Shown one piece after another: positions 7,588 to 16,248 of a stretch of 64,000 nt of DNA. Positions within the stretch are counted from its first letter, which is position 1. Each line of letters begins with the position of its first letter. The notes below the pieces were generated by a model that saw only the letters and a program-made list of their open reading frames with translations, did not search any database and was not told where the DNA came from. The DNA is from DATBAX01 sp963762965 (GTDB lineage: Bacteria > Acidobacteriota > Terriglobia > Terriglobales > Acidobacteriaceae), in the NCBI GenBank assembly GCA_963762965.1, contig CAVXME010000001.1:1426001-1490000 (forward strand), written 5' to 3'. The position numbers were made by a program, and so were the translations under genes.

Positions 7588-8739
7588 CTACCTGCACGCT
7601 TCCAGAGTTTTCTCCAACTCTCGCGGATTTGCCGCGTGCGCCAGCGCCGTTTCCAAGTCGACAATTCCGGCACGCACCAATTTTTCTATTTCTCCGTCGA
7701 AGACTTGCATGCCTTCGGAAATGCCATCCTTCATCACTTCGAAGAGGTCCCCGCCGGAGTGATGTCCATTCTCCACACATTCGCGTGTACGGGGATTGGA
7801 CTTGAGTATCTCGATGGCCGCGATGCGCCCTTTTCCGTCTTTGCGTGGAATCAGTCGCTGCGAAACGACATAACGGAAGGTTTTCGCCAGACGCCCCCGG
7901 ATGGCGGACTGTTCAGAACCGGGAAACGAGCTCACGATCCGTTCCACTGCTTTGGCGGCATCCACCGTGTTCAGGCTGGTGAGCACGAGATGTCCGGTTT
8001 CCGCCGCTTCCAACACCAGTTGCATGGTTTCGCGGTCGTTCATCTCCCCTAGCAGGATTACCTTCGGAGCCTGTCGTAGCGCCGCCCGCAAAGCTAACGC
8101 AGCATTGGGCGTATCGCTGTGCAATTCACGCTGATGGATGGTCGCGCGTTTATGGCTGTGCAGGAACTCGATGGGATCTTCGACAGTAATGATGTGGCAA
8201 GTCTGCTGCTCGTTGATTTGGTCCAGAAGCGCTGCCAGCGTGGACGACTTCCCCGATCCCCGCGGCCCGGTCACCAGCACGATGCCGTCACGCAGATTGG
8301 CTACGTCTGTTAATTGCGCCGGCAAACCCAACGTCTGAAGAGTGGGAACCGAAGTTGCGATCACTCGCATGACCACCGCGCAACTGCCGCGCTGAATGAA
8401 AACGTTGGCCCGAAAACGCGCCAGGCCCGGCAGCCCGAAAGATATGTCGCAGGATCCCTGCTCGCGCAGAATGGTGATGGCCTGTTTGTTGTCACCGATC
8501 AGATCAGAGGCGATGCGGCGGGTGTCGTCCGCCGTGAGCGGGCGGAGCCCCGGCGACTGGATGGCGATGAGCTGACCATGCACTTCCACTTGTGGCGGGC
8601 GTCCCGGCGAGAAAATCAGATCGCTGACTTGCTCATGGGCCCGCAACATGGCCGCCAGCAGCGCCTGGGTGGCGACCGCGCCGGAACCTGAAGCAGCCTC
8701 CAGCGTAACCGTAATGGGTGCGTTGCCCGGTGCGGCCAT
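7588..8739 (-). CDS. PilT-like type IV pilus ATPase, degenerate
   Basis: The 383-residue protein has the PilT/GspE secretion-ATPase architecture: an N-terminal PAS-like domain, Walker A GPRGSGKSS, Asp box ITVEDPIEFLHS and Walker B VILLGEMNDRET. Two features of true PilT are altered. The His box (normally TLHT.SA.KT) reads SLNTVDAAKA, with Asn at residue 257 in place of the conserved His. The AIRNLIRE retraction motif is absent, with RTRECVENGH in its place. It could be a PilU-like accessory ATPase or an inactive regulator. It heads the Moco run (125 bases to moeA); no pilus genes lie nearby. Confidence 0.8.
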   Translation of the reverse strand: MAAPGNAPITVTLEAASGSGAVATQALLAAMLRAHEQVSDLIFSPGRPPQVEVHGQLIAIQSPGLRPLTADDTRRIASDLIGDNKQAITILREQGSCDISFGLPGLARFRANVFIQRGSCAVVMRVIATSVPTLQTLGLPAQLTDVANLRDGIVLVTGPRGSGKSSTLAALLDQINEQQTCHIITVEDPIEFLHSHKRATIHQRELHSDTPNAALALRAALRQAPKVILLGEMNDRETMQLVLEAAETGHLVLTSLNTVDAAKAVERIVSSFPGSEQSAIRGRLAKTFRYVVSQRLIPRKDGKGRIAAIEILKSNPRTRECVENGHHSGGDLFEVMKDGISEGMQVFDGEIEKLVRAGIVDLETALAHAANPRELEKTLEACR

Positions 8740-8907
8740 ATGAATTCTCGGGGAAAGCGCGGCGCGAATAGGGGAACGGCAATACTGAATTTAGACGTGC
8801 CTGAATCTACTCTATTGAAGATTTCCGCGGCGTTCCATGAAGAACGTCAAGTGCATGGCCCTTCGTAATGTGGAAGCGAATGTGGGCAAAACCCAAGTTC
8901 TGTCTCC

Positions 8908-8938
8908 AAAAAAATTGGAGGCGGCATAAGCCGCCCCC
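8908..8938 (-). terminator. Rho-independent terminator
   Basis: On the minus strand a 9-bp stem (GGGGGCGGC / GCCGCCTCC, one G-T pair) with loop TTAT is followed by AA and seven T. It lies 24 bases after the stop of the minus-strand TPR gene and so ends that transcript before the PilT-like gene. Confidence 0.85.
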
Positions 8939-8961
8939 GGAAACAAACCTTAAATCTGCCG

Positions 8962-10104
8962 CTACTTCTTCGTTGATTTTTTCCCGTAACTGGTCTCAAT
9001 CTTGCTGCCAATGTAGTCGAGCATCCCTTTCGCGCCCTCCGCGAACTGCCCGGTGGGCTGCAACTCCAGATACTTATTGAGGGCTTCAGCTGTGCCCGGC
9101 GCGGCGATCACCTTCCCGGTCGCAGGGTCAGTTTTCGCCTTGCCGATCAGGTTCACGCCTTTCTGGTAGTACGCGTCCGCCTTGTTCGGGTCAATCGCGA
9201 TGGCTTTGTCGAACGCGGCAATAGCCTCGTCTATTTTGTTGGCGTTGGTGTAGACCGCGCCGATATTGTAGTAGTACTGGGCCGCGCCCGCGGGATTCAA
9301 CTGTGCCGCCTGGGTATAGGCCGTAACGGCGTCGTCAGCTTTGCCAGACTTCGAGTCGGCATCCGCCAGATTGTTGTAATAGGCGGCCAGCATTTTCGCA
9401 TCGTCCGGGCTCTTTTTGGGATCGGCGTCGTAAGCCTTTTGTTTGATGTCGACGGCTTTCTGATAATCCGTACTCGCCTCGGTCAAGCGCTTCGTCTTCT
9501 CCGCCGGATCGGTCTGCTTGAGGCCAGAGTTGCGATAAGCATCGCCGAGCTTGAACCAAATCAAGTCGCGGCTCTGGTCGATCTCCGTGGCAGACGTCAA
9601 CTGCGCGATCGCGGTATCGAAATCCCCGGTATCGGATGCCTGCTTGGCGGCCAGCAGCTTTTCATTCAGGGCCTTGACCACGCCCACGTCTTTGTCGTGC
9701 TTGGCCTGGGCTTCCTTCATGGCCGCCAATTGCTCCGGAGTGAGTCCCTGCCCCTTGGCGGCAGCTTCCTCGTTTTTCTTTAAATCGAAATCGAGGACCA
9801 TTTCGTCCACCTGGACGGCGAAACCATTCACCTTGTCCAGCTGCTTGCCATCTTTGGTCAGGGTGACTTCGTACTTGCCAGGTTCAATGCCGAGGGAAAA
9901 ATACTCGCCTTTGGCGTTTGTCTTTAAAGTATATTTCCGGCCGTTGTCCAGGCTGTGCCATTCCACGGTCGCGTCCGCAATGGGAGCTCCGTTGGTGTCT
10001 TTGCAAGCACCTTTGACCGTACCAAAGGCTTGCGCGTGCGCCGGGGTCGCGCACCATCCCCCTAACAGCACTACCAGCAAAAGTATTAGCGAATATTTTT
10101 TCAT
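8962..10104 (-). CDS. Secreted TPR protein with carboxypeptidase-regulatory-like domain
   Basis: 380 residues. A signal peptide ends near AHAQA (residue 24-26). A CarboxypepD_reg/CNA-B-like beta-sandwich follows at about 28-105 (GTVKGACKDTNGAPIADATV), then a charged, partly coiled stretch, and then TPR repeats from about 165 to 340 (for example NIGAVYTNANKIDEAIAAFD). The C-terminus is Lys-rich. Such exported TPR scaffolds are frequent in Acidobacteriota, and the partner is unknown. The gene lies 33 bases after queC on the same strand and has its own terminator. Confidence 0.8.
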   Translation of the reverse strand: MKKYSLILLLVVLLGGWCATPAHAQAFGTVKGACKDTNGAPIADATVEWHSLDNGRKYTLKTNAKGEYFSLGIEPGKYEVTLTKDGKQLDKVNGFAVQVDEMVLDFDLKKNEEAAAKGQGLTPEQLAAMKEAQAKHDKDVGVVKALNEKLLAAKQASDTGDFDTAIAQLTSATEIDQSRDLIWFKLGDAYRNSGLKQTDPAEKTKRLTEASTDYQKAVDIKQKAYDADPKKSPDDAKMLAAYYNNLADADSKSGKADDAVTAYTQAAQLNPAGAAQYYYNIGAVYTNANKIDEAIAAFDKAIAIDPNKADAYYQKGVNLIGKAKTDPATGKVIAAPGTAEALNKYLELQPTGQFAEGAKGMLDYIGSKIETSYGKKSTKK

Positions 10105-10137
10105 TCCCGCCTCCCAGCCCTGCTTCCACTTGCGATT

Positions 10138-10833
10138 TTAAATTGCGGACTGCGTTGAAGCTAAATACGGAATCGGGTCCACCGCCCCCGCTTCCCGAAA
10201 CGCGCGCTGGCGCAAAACACAACTATCACAAACTCCGCAGGCCCGATCTTCCCGGCTATAGCACGACCACGTTAAATCGAACGGCGCGCCCAGTTCAAGG
10301 CCCAGCCTCACAATTTCTGATTTGCGCATGGCGATCAGCGGGGTCGCGATTTCGATCCGACCCTCTTTCGTTCCCGCTTTTATCACCGCATTGAACGCCT
10401 CATAGTAGGCCGGCCGGCAATCAGGATACCCCGAACTGTCCTGCTCCACCGCGCCAATATAAACTTTCTCCGCTCCCCGCACTTCCGCCCAACTCACCGC
10501 GACAGATAAAAAATGCGCGTTGCGGAAGGGCACATAGGTCACCGGAATATCCTTGCCAATCGTGTGCGATTCCGGCACCGCGATGTTTGTATCGGTCAGC
10601 GCCGACCCGCCAATCGCGCGGAAGACTTCATTGCGCACCACCAGCCGCTCTTTAACTCCCAGCCGGTCGCAAATCGCCGCAAACGACCGCCGTTCGCGCT
10701 CTTCCGTCCGCTGGCCATAGCTCACGTGGACGGCCGCCGCGTCGTGGTTCCGCACCGCCAGAGCCGCACACACGCAGGAATCCATGCCTCCACTGAGCAG
10801 AATGACCGCGCGAGATTTGTTCAGGTTGGTCAT
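10138..10833 (-). CDS. queC: 7-cyano-7-deazaguanine (preQ0) synthase QueC
   Basis: QueC converts 7-carboxy-7-deazaguanine to preQ0 using ATP and ammonia, in the queuosine pathway. The 231-residue protein has the PP-loop SGGMDS at residues 14-19, the GAVEQDSSGYPDCRPAYYEA region, and four zinc-binding cysteines in WSCYSREDRACGVCDSC near the C-terminus. It starts at ATG 10833, 21 bases after queE, as the last of a queD-queE-queC operon. Its completeness and motifs argue for an active enzyme. Confidence 0.95.
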   Translation of the reverse strand: MTNLNKSRAVILLSGGMDSCVCAALAVRNHDAAAVHVSYGQRTEERERRSFAAICDRLGVKERLVVRNEVFRAIGGSALTDTNIAVPESHTIGKDIPVTYVPFRNAHFLSVAVSWAEVRGAEKVYIGAVEQDSSGYPDCRPAYYEAFNAVIKAGTKEGRIEIATPLIAMRKSEIVRLGLELGAPFDLTWSCYSREDRACGVCDSCVLRQRAFREAGAVDPIPYLASTQSAI

Positions 10834-10854
10834 GAAACAGAAATTCTGATTTCG

Positions 10855-11535
10855 CTACACGCCCTTCAGCGCCGGGTCCCAGATAAATTTGTGGATCTGC
10901 AACCCCAGTCGCGCCGCGACATTGTCCGCCAGCATCCACTCGGCCAGTTCCCGTGGATCGAGCAAACAATGCGAGACATCACGTGTGCCGCTCGCATCTT
11001 TGCGGAAGGCGGGAGAAAACAACACCGCCTTGACCCGCCGTTCCAGATGATGACGTACAACAAAATCGCGGGCGAATTCGTAATCCGCGCGATCGCTCAG
11101 TACGAATTTGATTTCGTCTTGCGGACCCAATCTTTCCAAGTTCTCGATATGAAATGTATCGCCTTCGCCCGAGTTCGGACACTTGACATCCACAATCTTT
11201 GCCACGCCTTTAGGCACACGCTCCAGAGGACGCTCGCCACTGGTCTCCAGCAGCACGGTGTAGCCGTCGTCCAACAGGCGCTGCATCAGCGGCACCACTT
11301 CCCGCTCCTGCAACATGGGTTCGCCGCCGGTGATCTCTACCAGCCCCGCGGGCCTCAGTTGCTTCACTTCTCCAACGACTTCTTCCAACGTCATGCGCTT
11401 GCCGCCGGTAAAGGTGTACTCGCTATCACACCAGTTGCAGCGTAGATTGCATCCCGTCAGCCGCACGAACACGCAAGGCATCCCCGCATATGTGGACTCG
11501 CCTTGAATCGATTTGAAAATCTCCGTGATCTGCAA
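10855..11535 (-). CDS. queE: 7-carboxy-7-deazaguanine synthase QueE (radical SAM)
   Basis: QueE contracts the ring of 6-carboxytetrahydropterin to 7-carboxy-7-deazaguanine. The 226-residue protein opens with ITEIFKSIQGES, carries the radical-SAM cluster motif CX3CX2C (C29, C33, C36 in GCNLRCNWCDSE) and the SAM-binding ITGGEPMLQ. It follows queD by 10 bases and precedes queC by 21 bases, so the three are very likely co-transcribed. Confidence 0.95.
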   Translation of the reverse strand: MQITEIFKSIQGESTYAGMPCVFVRLTGCNLRCNWCDSEYTFTGGKRMTLEEVVGEVKQLRPAGLVEITGGEPMLQEREVVPLMQRLLDDGYTVLLETSGERPLERVPKGVAKIVDVKCPNSGEGDTFHIENLERLGPQDEIKFVLSDRADYEFARDFVVRHHLERRVKAVLFSPAFRKDASGTRDVSHCLLDPRELAEWMLADNVAARLGLQIHKFIWDPALKGV

Positions 11536-11545
11536 GACAACCCGC

Positions 11546-11923
11546 TTACTCGGAATACCTGGCCGTGGTCGTATCGGTCTCGAACACGGTAACGTCCTTC
11601 ACCTGGACCCGGCCTTTGGTCACAGCCAGCAAACGTCCATTCGCCTCATCGTAGAAATACTTGGCTAGGTTTTCGGCCGAGGGATTCAACTCTGTGAACG
11701 GCTCCACATCGTTGATCATCCGGTGGTCCAGCCGCTCGATGGTGTGCTTCATCACTTCCCGCAGTTCTTTGAAATCGAGCAGCAGTCCGGCTTTGTCCAG
11801 CTCCTTGCCCGCCAGCGTGACCCGCACCTTGTAATTGTGTCCGTGCGGATTTTCGCACTTACCCTTGTAATTGCGCAGGTAGTGACCGGCAGCAAACGTA
11901 TCTTCCACGGTAACTTCGAACAT
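11546..11923 (-). CDS. queD: 6-carboxy-5,6,7,8-tetrahydropterin synthase QueD
   Basis: QueD makes 6-carboxytetrahydropterin from dihydroneopterin triphosphate. From ATG 11923 the protein is 125 residues. A longer frame from 11968 adds 15 residues with no family match, while the chosen start follows a GAGAGG box. Zinc ligands H14, H27 and H29 and catalytic C23 are present in FAAGHYL and KCENPHGHNY. First gene of the queDEC operon. I looked for a preQ1 riboswitch upstream and saw none. Confidence 0.95.
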   Translation of the reverse strand: MFEVTVEDTFAAGHYLRNYKGKCENPHGHNYKVRVTLAGKELDKAGLLLDFKELREVMKHTIERLDHRMINDVEPFTELNPSAENLAKYFYDEANGRLLAVTKGRVQVKDVTVFETDTTTARYSE

Positions 11924-12071
11924 GAATCCTCTCAGCGGCCCTGCGCACAAGCCGATTGTCAGGGCCAAAGCTAATTGAATATTGTACCGCGACTGGGAAT
12001 CGTTGATTCGCCCTCGCTTGACTCTCTTCCCATCCCGCCTGTAGTTTGCCTAATTGGGGCTGAATCGAAAA

Positions 12072-14030
12072 ATGGGAGCGTTTATTCGCATGCTGCGTCG
12101 CATCGCACCGATTTTAATTCTCGTCATCGTGGCGCTGGCAGCGCTTCTTCCTGCTCAAAGCAAGCCTGACGCTCCTCCGGAATTCGACGTTAAAGCCCAC
12201 TACACCAAGTACGAATATCAGATCCAGATGCGCGACGGCGTGCACCTGTTCACTTCGGTTTACGTGCCTAAAGACGCTTCCCACAGCTACCCGTTCCTGA
12301 TCAACCGCACTCCTTACAGCGTGGCGCCCTATGGCGTGGATCAATACCCCAAGCGGCTCGGCCCGTCCCCTGACTTCGACACCGCCGGATACATCTTCGT
12401 TTTCCAGGACGTGCGCGGCCGCTACATGTCCGAAGGCAGGTTCGTCGAGATGACTCCGCACATCGACAACAAGAAATCCAATAAAGACGTGGACGACAGC
12501 AGCGACCTCTACGACACTATCGAGTGGCTGCTCAAGCATGTGCCCAACAACAATGGCAATGCCGGCATCTGGGGCATCTCCTATCCCGGCTTTTACACTT
12601 CTTCCAGCATCATTGATACCCATCCCGCGCTGAAAGCCGCGTCTCCGCAGGCGCCCATCACCGATCTCTACATGGGTGACGACGCTTATCACAACGGCGC
12701 GTTCATGCTGGCGGCGAATTTTGGCTTCTACGCATTCTTCATGCCGCAGAAAAATCCGGAGTTGCCCAAGCCCGAAACCGCTTTCGACTACGGCACCCCC
12801 GATGGATACGAGTTCTACCTGAATGCGGGCCCAATCGGGAATTTAAGCAAGTATCTAGATGGCAACGCTTTTCTATGGGACGACCAGGTGAAGCACGATA
12901 CTTACGACGACTACTGGAAGACGCGCAATCTCACGCCGCATTTGAAGAACATCCATTGCGCCGTGCTCACTGTGGGTGGATGGTTTGACGCCGAAGACCT
13001 GCAAGGGCCGTTCAAGACTTACCATGCCATCGAGAAAAATAATCCCGGCATCTTCAACGCGCTCGTGGTCGGGCCCTGGGTGCACGGCGGATGGGCCCGC
13101 TATGAAGGCGATCATCTGGGCCGGGTAAGCTTTGCCTCTGAGACCAGCGACTATTATCGCAAGAACATTTTGTTTCCTTTTTTCGAGCAGCACCTGAAGG
13201 GAAACAACGACGCCAAACTTCCCGAAGCCTACGTCTTCGAAACTGGCACGAACGTATGGCGGCAGTATTCCGCGTGGCCTCCAAAGAACGCCTCTGCTAA
13301 GACGCTCTATTTCCATGCCAACGGCGAACTTTCCTTTAATCCGCCGGAAGCCGGTGCGACCGCGTTCGATGAATACATCAGCGATCCCGCCAAGCCCGTG
13401 CCCTTCGTGGCCTATCCGGCGCAGGACGTTCCCCAGGAATACATGCTCTCGGACCAGCGCTTCGCTACATCAAGGACTGACGTCCTGACCTATGAGACGC
13501 CGGTCTTGCAGGAAGATATCACCATCGCCGGGCCGCCTTCGCCACGGCTTTTTGTTTCGACTTCAGGAACTGATTCCGATTTCGACGTGAAGCTCATCGA
13601 CGTCTATCCGCCCGATTTTCCCGACACCAAGTCCAACGACGACGAAGACGACGATCAGCCGAAACACAAAACCGACGTGGGCCCGCCCGAATTTGCCATG
13701 GGTGGATACCAGCAGCTGGTGCGCGGCGAACCTTTCCGCGGAAAATTCCGCCACAGCTTCGAAAAGCCCGAACCCTTCACTCCCGGCGAGGTCGAAGAAA
13801 TAGATTTCTCCATGCCGGACGTCAACCACACGTTCCGCCGTGGTCATCGCATCATGGTGCAGGTGCAAAGTTCATGGTTCCCGCTGACCGACCGCAATCC
13901 GCAAACCTTCGTGCAAATTCCTAATGCCAAACCCTCCGACTTCGTGAAGGCCACCGAGCGGGTTTACCACACCCAGGGCCAGGAGTCTGGAGTCGTGGTG
14001 CAGGTGCTGCCAAATTCGGCAGCGCAGTAA
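12072..14030 (+). CDS. Secreted CocE/NonD-type alpha/beta hydrolase (X-Pro peptidase / acyl esterase family)
   Basis: About 652 residues. ATG 12072 and ATG 12090 are both possible starts, the second giving a cleaner signal peptide ending PAQS. The catalytic domain has RDGVHLFTSVYVP, oxyanion-region FQDVRGRYMSEG, nucleophile motif GISYPGF and, further on, VVGPWVHGGW with the probable catalytic His. A C-terminal jelly-roll domain typical of CocE and alpha-amino-acid ester hydrolases follows (AGPPSPRLFVSTSGTDSDF). An acidic Asp/Glu insert near residues 540-560 is unusual. Likely periplasmic peptide or ester hydrolysis. Confidence 0.87.
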   Translation: MGAFIRMLRRIAPILILVIVALAALLPAQSKPDAPPEFDVKAHYTKYEYQIQMRDGVHLFTSVYVPKDASHSYPFLINRTPYSVAPYGVDQYPKRLGPSPDFDTAGYIFVFQDVRGRYMSEGRFVEMTPHIDNKKSNKDVDDSSDLYDTIEWLLKHVPNNNGNAGIWGISYPGFYTSSSIIDTHPALKAASPQAPITDLYMGDDAYHNGAFMLAANFGFYAFFMPQKNPELPKPETAFDYGTPDGYEFYLNAGPIGNLSKYLDGNAFLWDDQVKHDTYDDYWKTRNLTPHLKNIHCAVLTVGGWFDAEDLQGPFKTYHAIEKNNPGIFNALVVGPWVHGGWARYEGDHLGRVSFASETSDYYRKNILFPFFEQHLKGNNDAKLPEAYVFETGTNVWRQYSAWPPKNASAKTLYFHANGELSFNPPEAGATAFDEYISDPAKPVPFVAYPAQDVPQEYMLSDQRFATSRTDVLTYETPVLQEDITIAGPPSPRLFVSTSGTDSDFDVKLIDVYPPDFPDTKSNDDEDDDQPKHKTDVGPPEFAMGGYQQLVRGEPFRGKFRHSFEKPEPFTPGEVEEIDFSMPDVNHTFRRGHRIMVQVQSSWFPLTDRNPQTFVQIPNAKPSDFVKATERVYHTQGQESGVVVQVLPNSAAQ

Positions 14031-14470
14031 CCAAAGGACCCTCTTCTGAGAGTCATCCCGAAGACCCGGCGTTTTTCAGCAGGGCGAGGGATCTCGCGCG
14101 AACCAGCACTGCGCTCCAAACCGGAAACACTCAGGGGCGTGTTTAACCAGTGGTTCAGAATTGAGGGAACTGGATTTGGAAGGGATCGCAACGTGGCTAT
14201 GGTTAAGGTGAGCGTGCAGGCGTTGAATGGCTTGTTCCGAAAGCCTGCACGGCCTGTGTCCATCAAACAGATGAACGAGGCGACCAAGCGCCGGGCCTGC
14301 GGTGATTTTCCTTACGCTGTCGATCCGCGCCCAAAAACTGGCTCAACGAAAAAGAAATAGATTCGATCTCTTCGAAACCAACTCCGAAGGAGCGGAATGT
14401 GAAAGCCCCGGACGGAAGTCCGGGGTAAGTGTGGCCTTAGAGCACGCCACCCGCAGGGCGCCACAACCCA
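14031..14470. other. 440-bp intergenic stretch between convergent genes
   Basis: No convincing gene is present. The first 80 bases resemble a degenerate copy of the window's GTCATCC...GAAGGACC palindromic repeat family. At 14406-14425 there is a perfect 8-bp hairpin. The reading frame across 14139-14360 has no ribosome-binding site and no familiar sequence. Confidence 0.5.
14406..14425. terminator. Perfect hairpin, possible terminator for the minus-strand gene
   Basis: CCCCGGAC, loop GGAA, GTCCGGGG form an 8-bp stem. On the minus strand it is followed by CTTTC, only a weak T-tract. It lies 45 bases beyond the stop of the PNGase A-like gene and could end that transcript, or it may be another repeat palindrome. 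Confidence 0.35.
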
Positions 14471-16162
14471 CTAATCGCACCCCTTGGTCACGCCCGTCAG
14501 CAAATTATTCGCCGCGGTCAGCGTCACGTCATAACAACTGAACAAGTTGTTAAACAAATACTGCTGCGAACTCGCCTGCCCCTGATTCCCGGTCAAGTTG
14601 CCGGAAGCATCGATCAATAGTGTGTCAACGCTGTTCACGGTGTCGTCCGTATTGGTGGAAGCGATCACTTTCCCGTTCTTCTCCACGGTGGACTGATCAT
14701 GGTATTCCTGCCGGATGGGCACGGTCTGCTCCGAGGTCCCATCCGCATTCACTCCGTAAAAATAATCCACGCTCAACGGATAATCCTGGCGGTCATAACT
14801 AAACTCAATTCCGTTGTTGTCTGCCTGGGTCGTCCATGATTGGGTAGTGGTGGACTGCGTAATATTCTGGCTGTAGACCGAGTCCGTAAGCTTGAATCGC
14901 TGCTTGCTGGAAAAATCAATCGCCTGGGAAATGGACGTGGAGACCGTGCCTGCGGAGGTGACCACGTATCCCGAAATCTCAAACGCCCGATTCGATTTCA
15001 CGGTCACCGTTCCCGTTACGTTGTTCCCGGCCTTGATGTTTTCAGTGACGATGGGGTTCGGGCTCGCGGACAGCGTGTTCGCCGTGACCGCGCCCGTGAC
15101 CTGGCTGCTGCCGTGATCGAGCAACAACAGCAAGTTCGCGGTCGCGGAGAAATAACTATCGGCATTGAATACACTCAGCGAAACCGTATGCGGCTCCCCG
15201 TTGCTGAGCAATCCCGCGAACGGCGTGAGGTTCACGCGATAAGGCACAAAGTTCAGCGTTTGCACCCCGGGCAGCGGAAACCACAAATAGGGATCAAGGC
15301 CTCCGGTGTAGATCCAGGGATAAACCGGCGCCACGCCAGCCGGAGTTCCGTCGATAGTCACTTCCGTCTCGCGAAACGCCGTGTTGCCACAGCTCTCTAG
15401 TTCCGACGTCACATCATTGGGCACGCAGGTGTACCAGAATTCGTCGTTCGACTGGCTCTGCGCCAACACATCGAGATAAGCTTCCTCAATATTCATCGGC
15501 AAAGTGAAAGTCCCAGCCAGTGTGTCGCTCGAAGATCCCAGCGCCACGGTCCCGCCGTCCGGCCCGGCTGAAAGCGCCAGCACGGTGTCAAACGTCTGCG
15601 GCGCAATCCCCGCCACTGGATAAAACTCCAACGTCGCCGTCCCGTAAATAATCCCAGTGTAGGTGCTGTTGACCAGGTTCCCGATGTCCGCCTGCCCGGA
15701 TTGCGCCGTGGCGAAAATCGAGCTGTAATCCGTGAGGTCCGTCTCTACATGCCAGGAAGGGCCGAAATTTGGCGATGGTTCGGCCGTGGTGCCAAAGTAA
15801 ATATTCGTCGCACCCAGCCAGATGTTGGCAGTGCGGTCATACTGAATTCCCGCCGAAACCGAAAAATCTCCCTCGAACACCACCTTCTGCCACGGCCCCG
15901 GACAATTCGACGGTGGCGTGTAGGTAAACGACCGCGGGTTGAAATCGTCGAAAGCAACGTTCTCGAAAAGCTGTACCACGCAAGGCGTCGTACTCGGACG
16001 CGGCACCAGCCGGTCTGCCGTCACCGTATTCTGCGACCCGATCTTGTACCGCGCCGCCGCAAAACCCGGCACTGTACTCACGCCCGCAACCAAGAGAAGA
16101 AGAACACTCGCGAAAGCCGCACGCGAAGAAAGATTCTTGCAGACCACCGAACGGTTTGTCAT
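14471..16162 (-). CDS. Secreted PNGase A-like peptide:N-glycanase
   Basis: 563 residues from ATG 16162. The frame extends to 16252, but this start directly precedes a normal signal peptide (cleavage near PGFAAA). The N-terminal domain matches the plant/fungal/bacterial PNGase A family (peptide-N4-(N-acetyl-beta-glucosaminyl)asparagine amidase A). Key stretches are VQLFENVAFDDF, GPWQKVVFEGDFSVS, GIQYDRTANIWLG and TNIYFGTT, then WHVETDLTDYS. That family releases N-glycans from glycoproteins. The long C-terminal half is beta-rich. Likely used on plant or fungal glycoprotein debris. No glycan-utilisation neighbours. Confidence 0.8.
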   Translation of the reverse strand: MTNRSVVCKNLSSRAAFASVLLLLVAGVSTVPGFAAARYKIGSQNTVTADRLVPRPSTTPCVVQLFENVAFDDFNPRSFTYTPPSNCPGPWQKVVFEGDFSVSAGIQYDRTANIWLGATNIYFGTTAEPSPNFGPSWHVETDLTDYSSIFATAQSGQADIGNLVNSTYTGIIYGTATLEFYPVAGIAPQTFDTVLALSAGPDGGTVALGSSSDTLAGTFTLPMNIEEAYLDVLAQSQSNDEFWYTCVPNDVTSELESCGNTAFRETEVTIDGTPAGVAPVYPWIYTGGLDPYLWFPLPGVQTLNFVPYRVNLTPFAGLLSNGEPHTVSLSVFNADSYFSATANLLLLLDHGSSQVTGAVTANTLSASPNPIVTENIKAGNNVTGTVTVKSNRAFEISGYVVTSAGTVSTSISQAIDFSSKQRFKLTDSVYSQNITQSTTTQSWTTQADNNGIEFSYDRQDYPLSVDYFYGVNADGTSEQTVPIRQEYHDQSTVEKNGKVIASTNTDDTVNSVDTLLIDASGNLTGNQGQASSQQYLFNNLFSCYDVTLTAANNLLTGVTKGCD

Positions 16163-16248
16163 GGGGAGGGAATCCTTTCGAAGCAAAAAGCATACTGCGC
16201 CGGTTTCGGCTGTCAAGATGCAGAATTCTGCACACTTGGACGGAGGCT

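Noticed and set aside
10513..11445. 310-codon frame on + over queC/queE
   Set aside because: Antisense shadow of two confirmed genes with no sequence sense.
11924..12071. preQ1 riboswitch before queD
   Set aside because: I searched for the class I/II preQ1 patterns on the minus strand and saw no matching core.
14139..14360. 73-codon frame on +
   Set aside because: No ribosome-binding site, no family, sits in degenerate repeat DNA.
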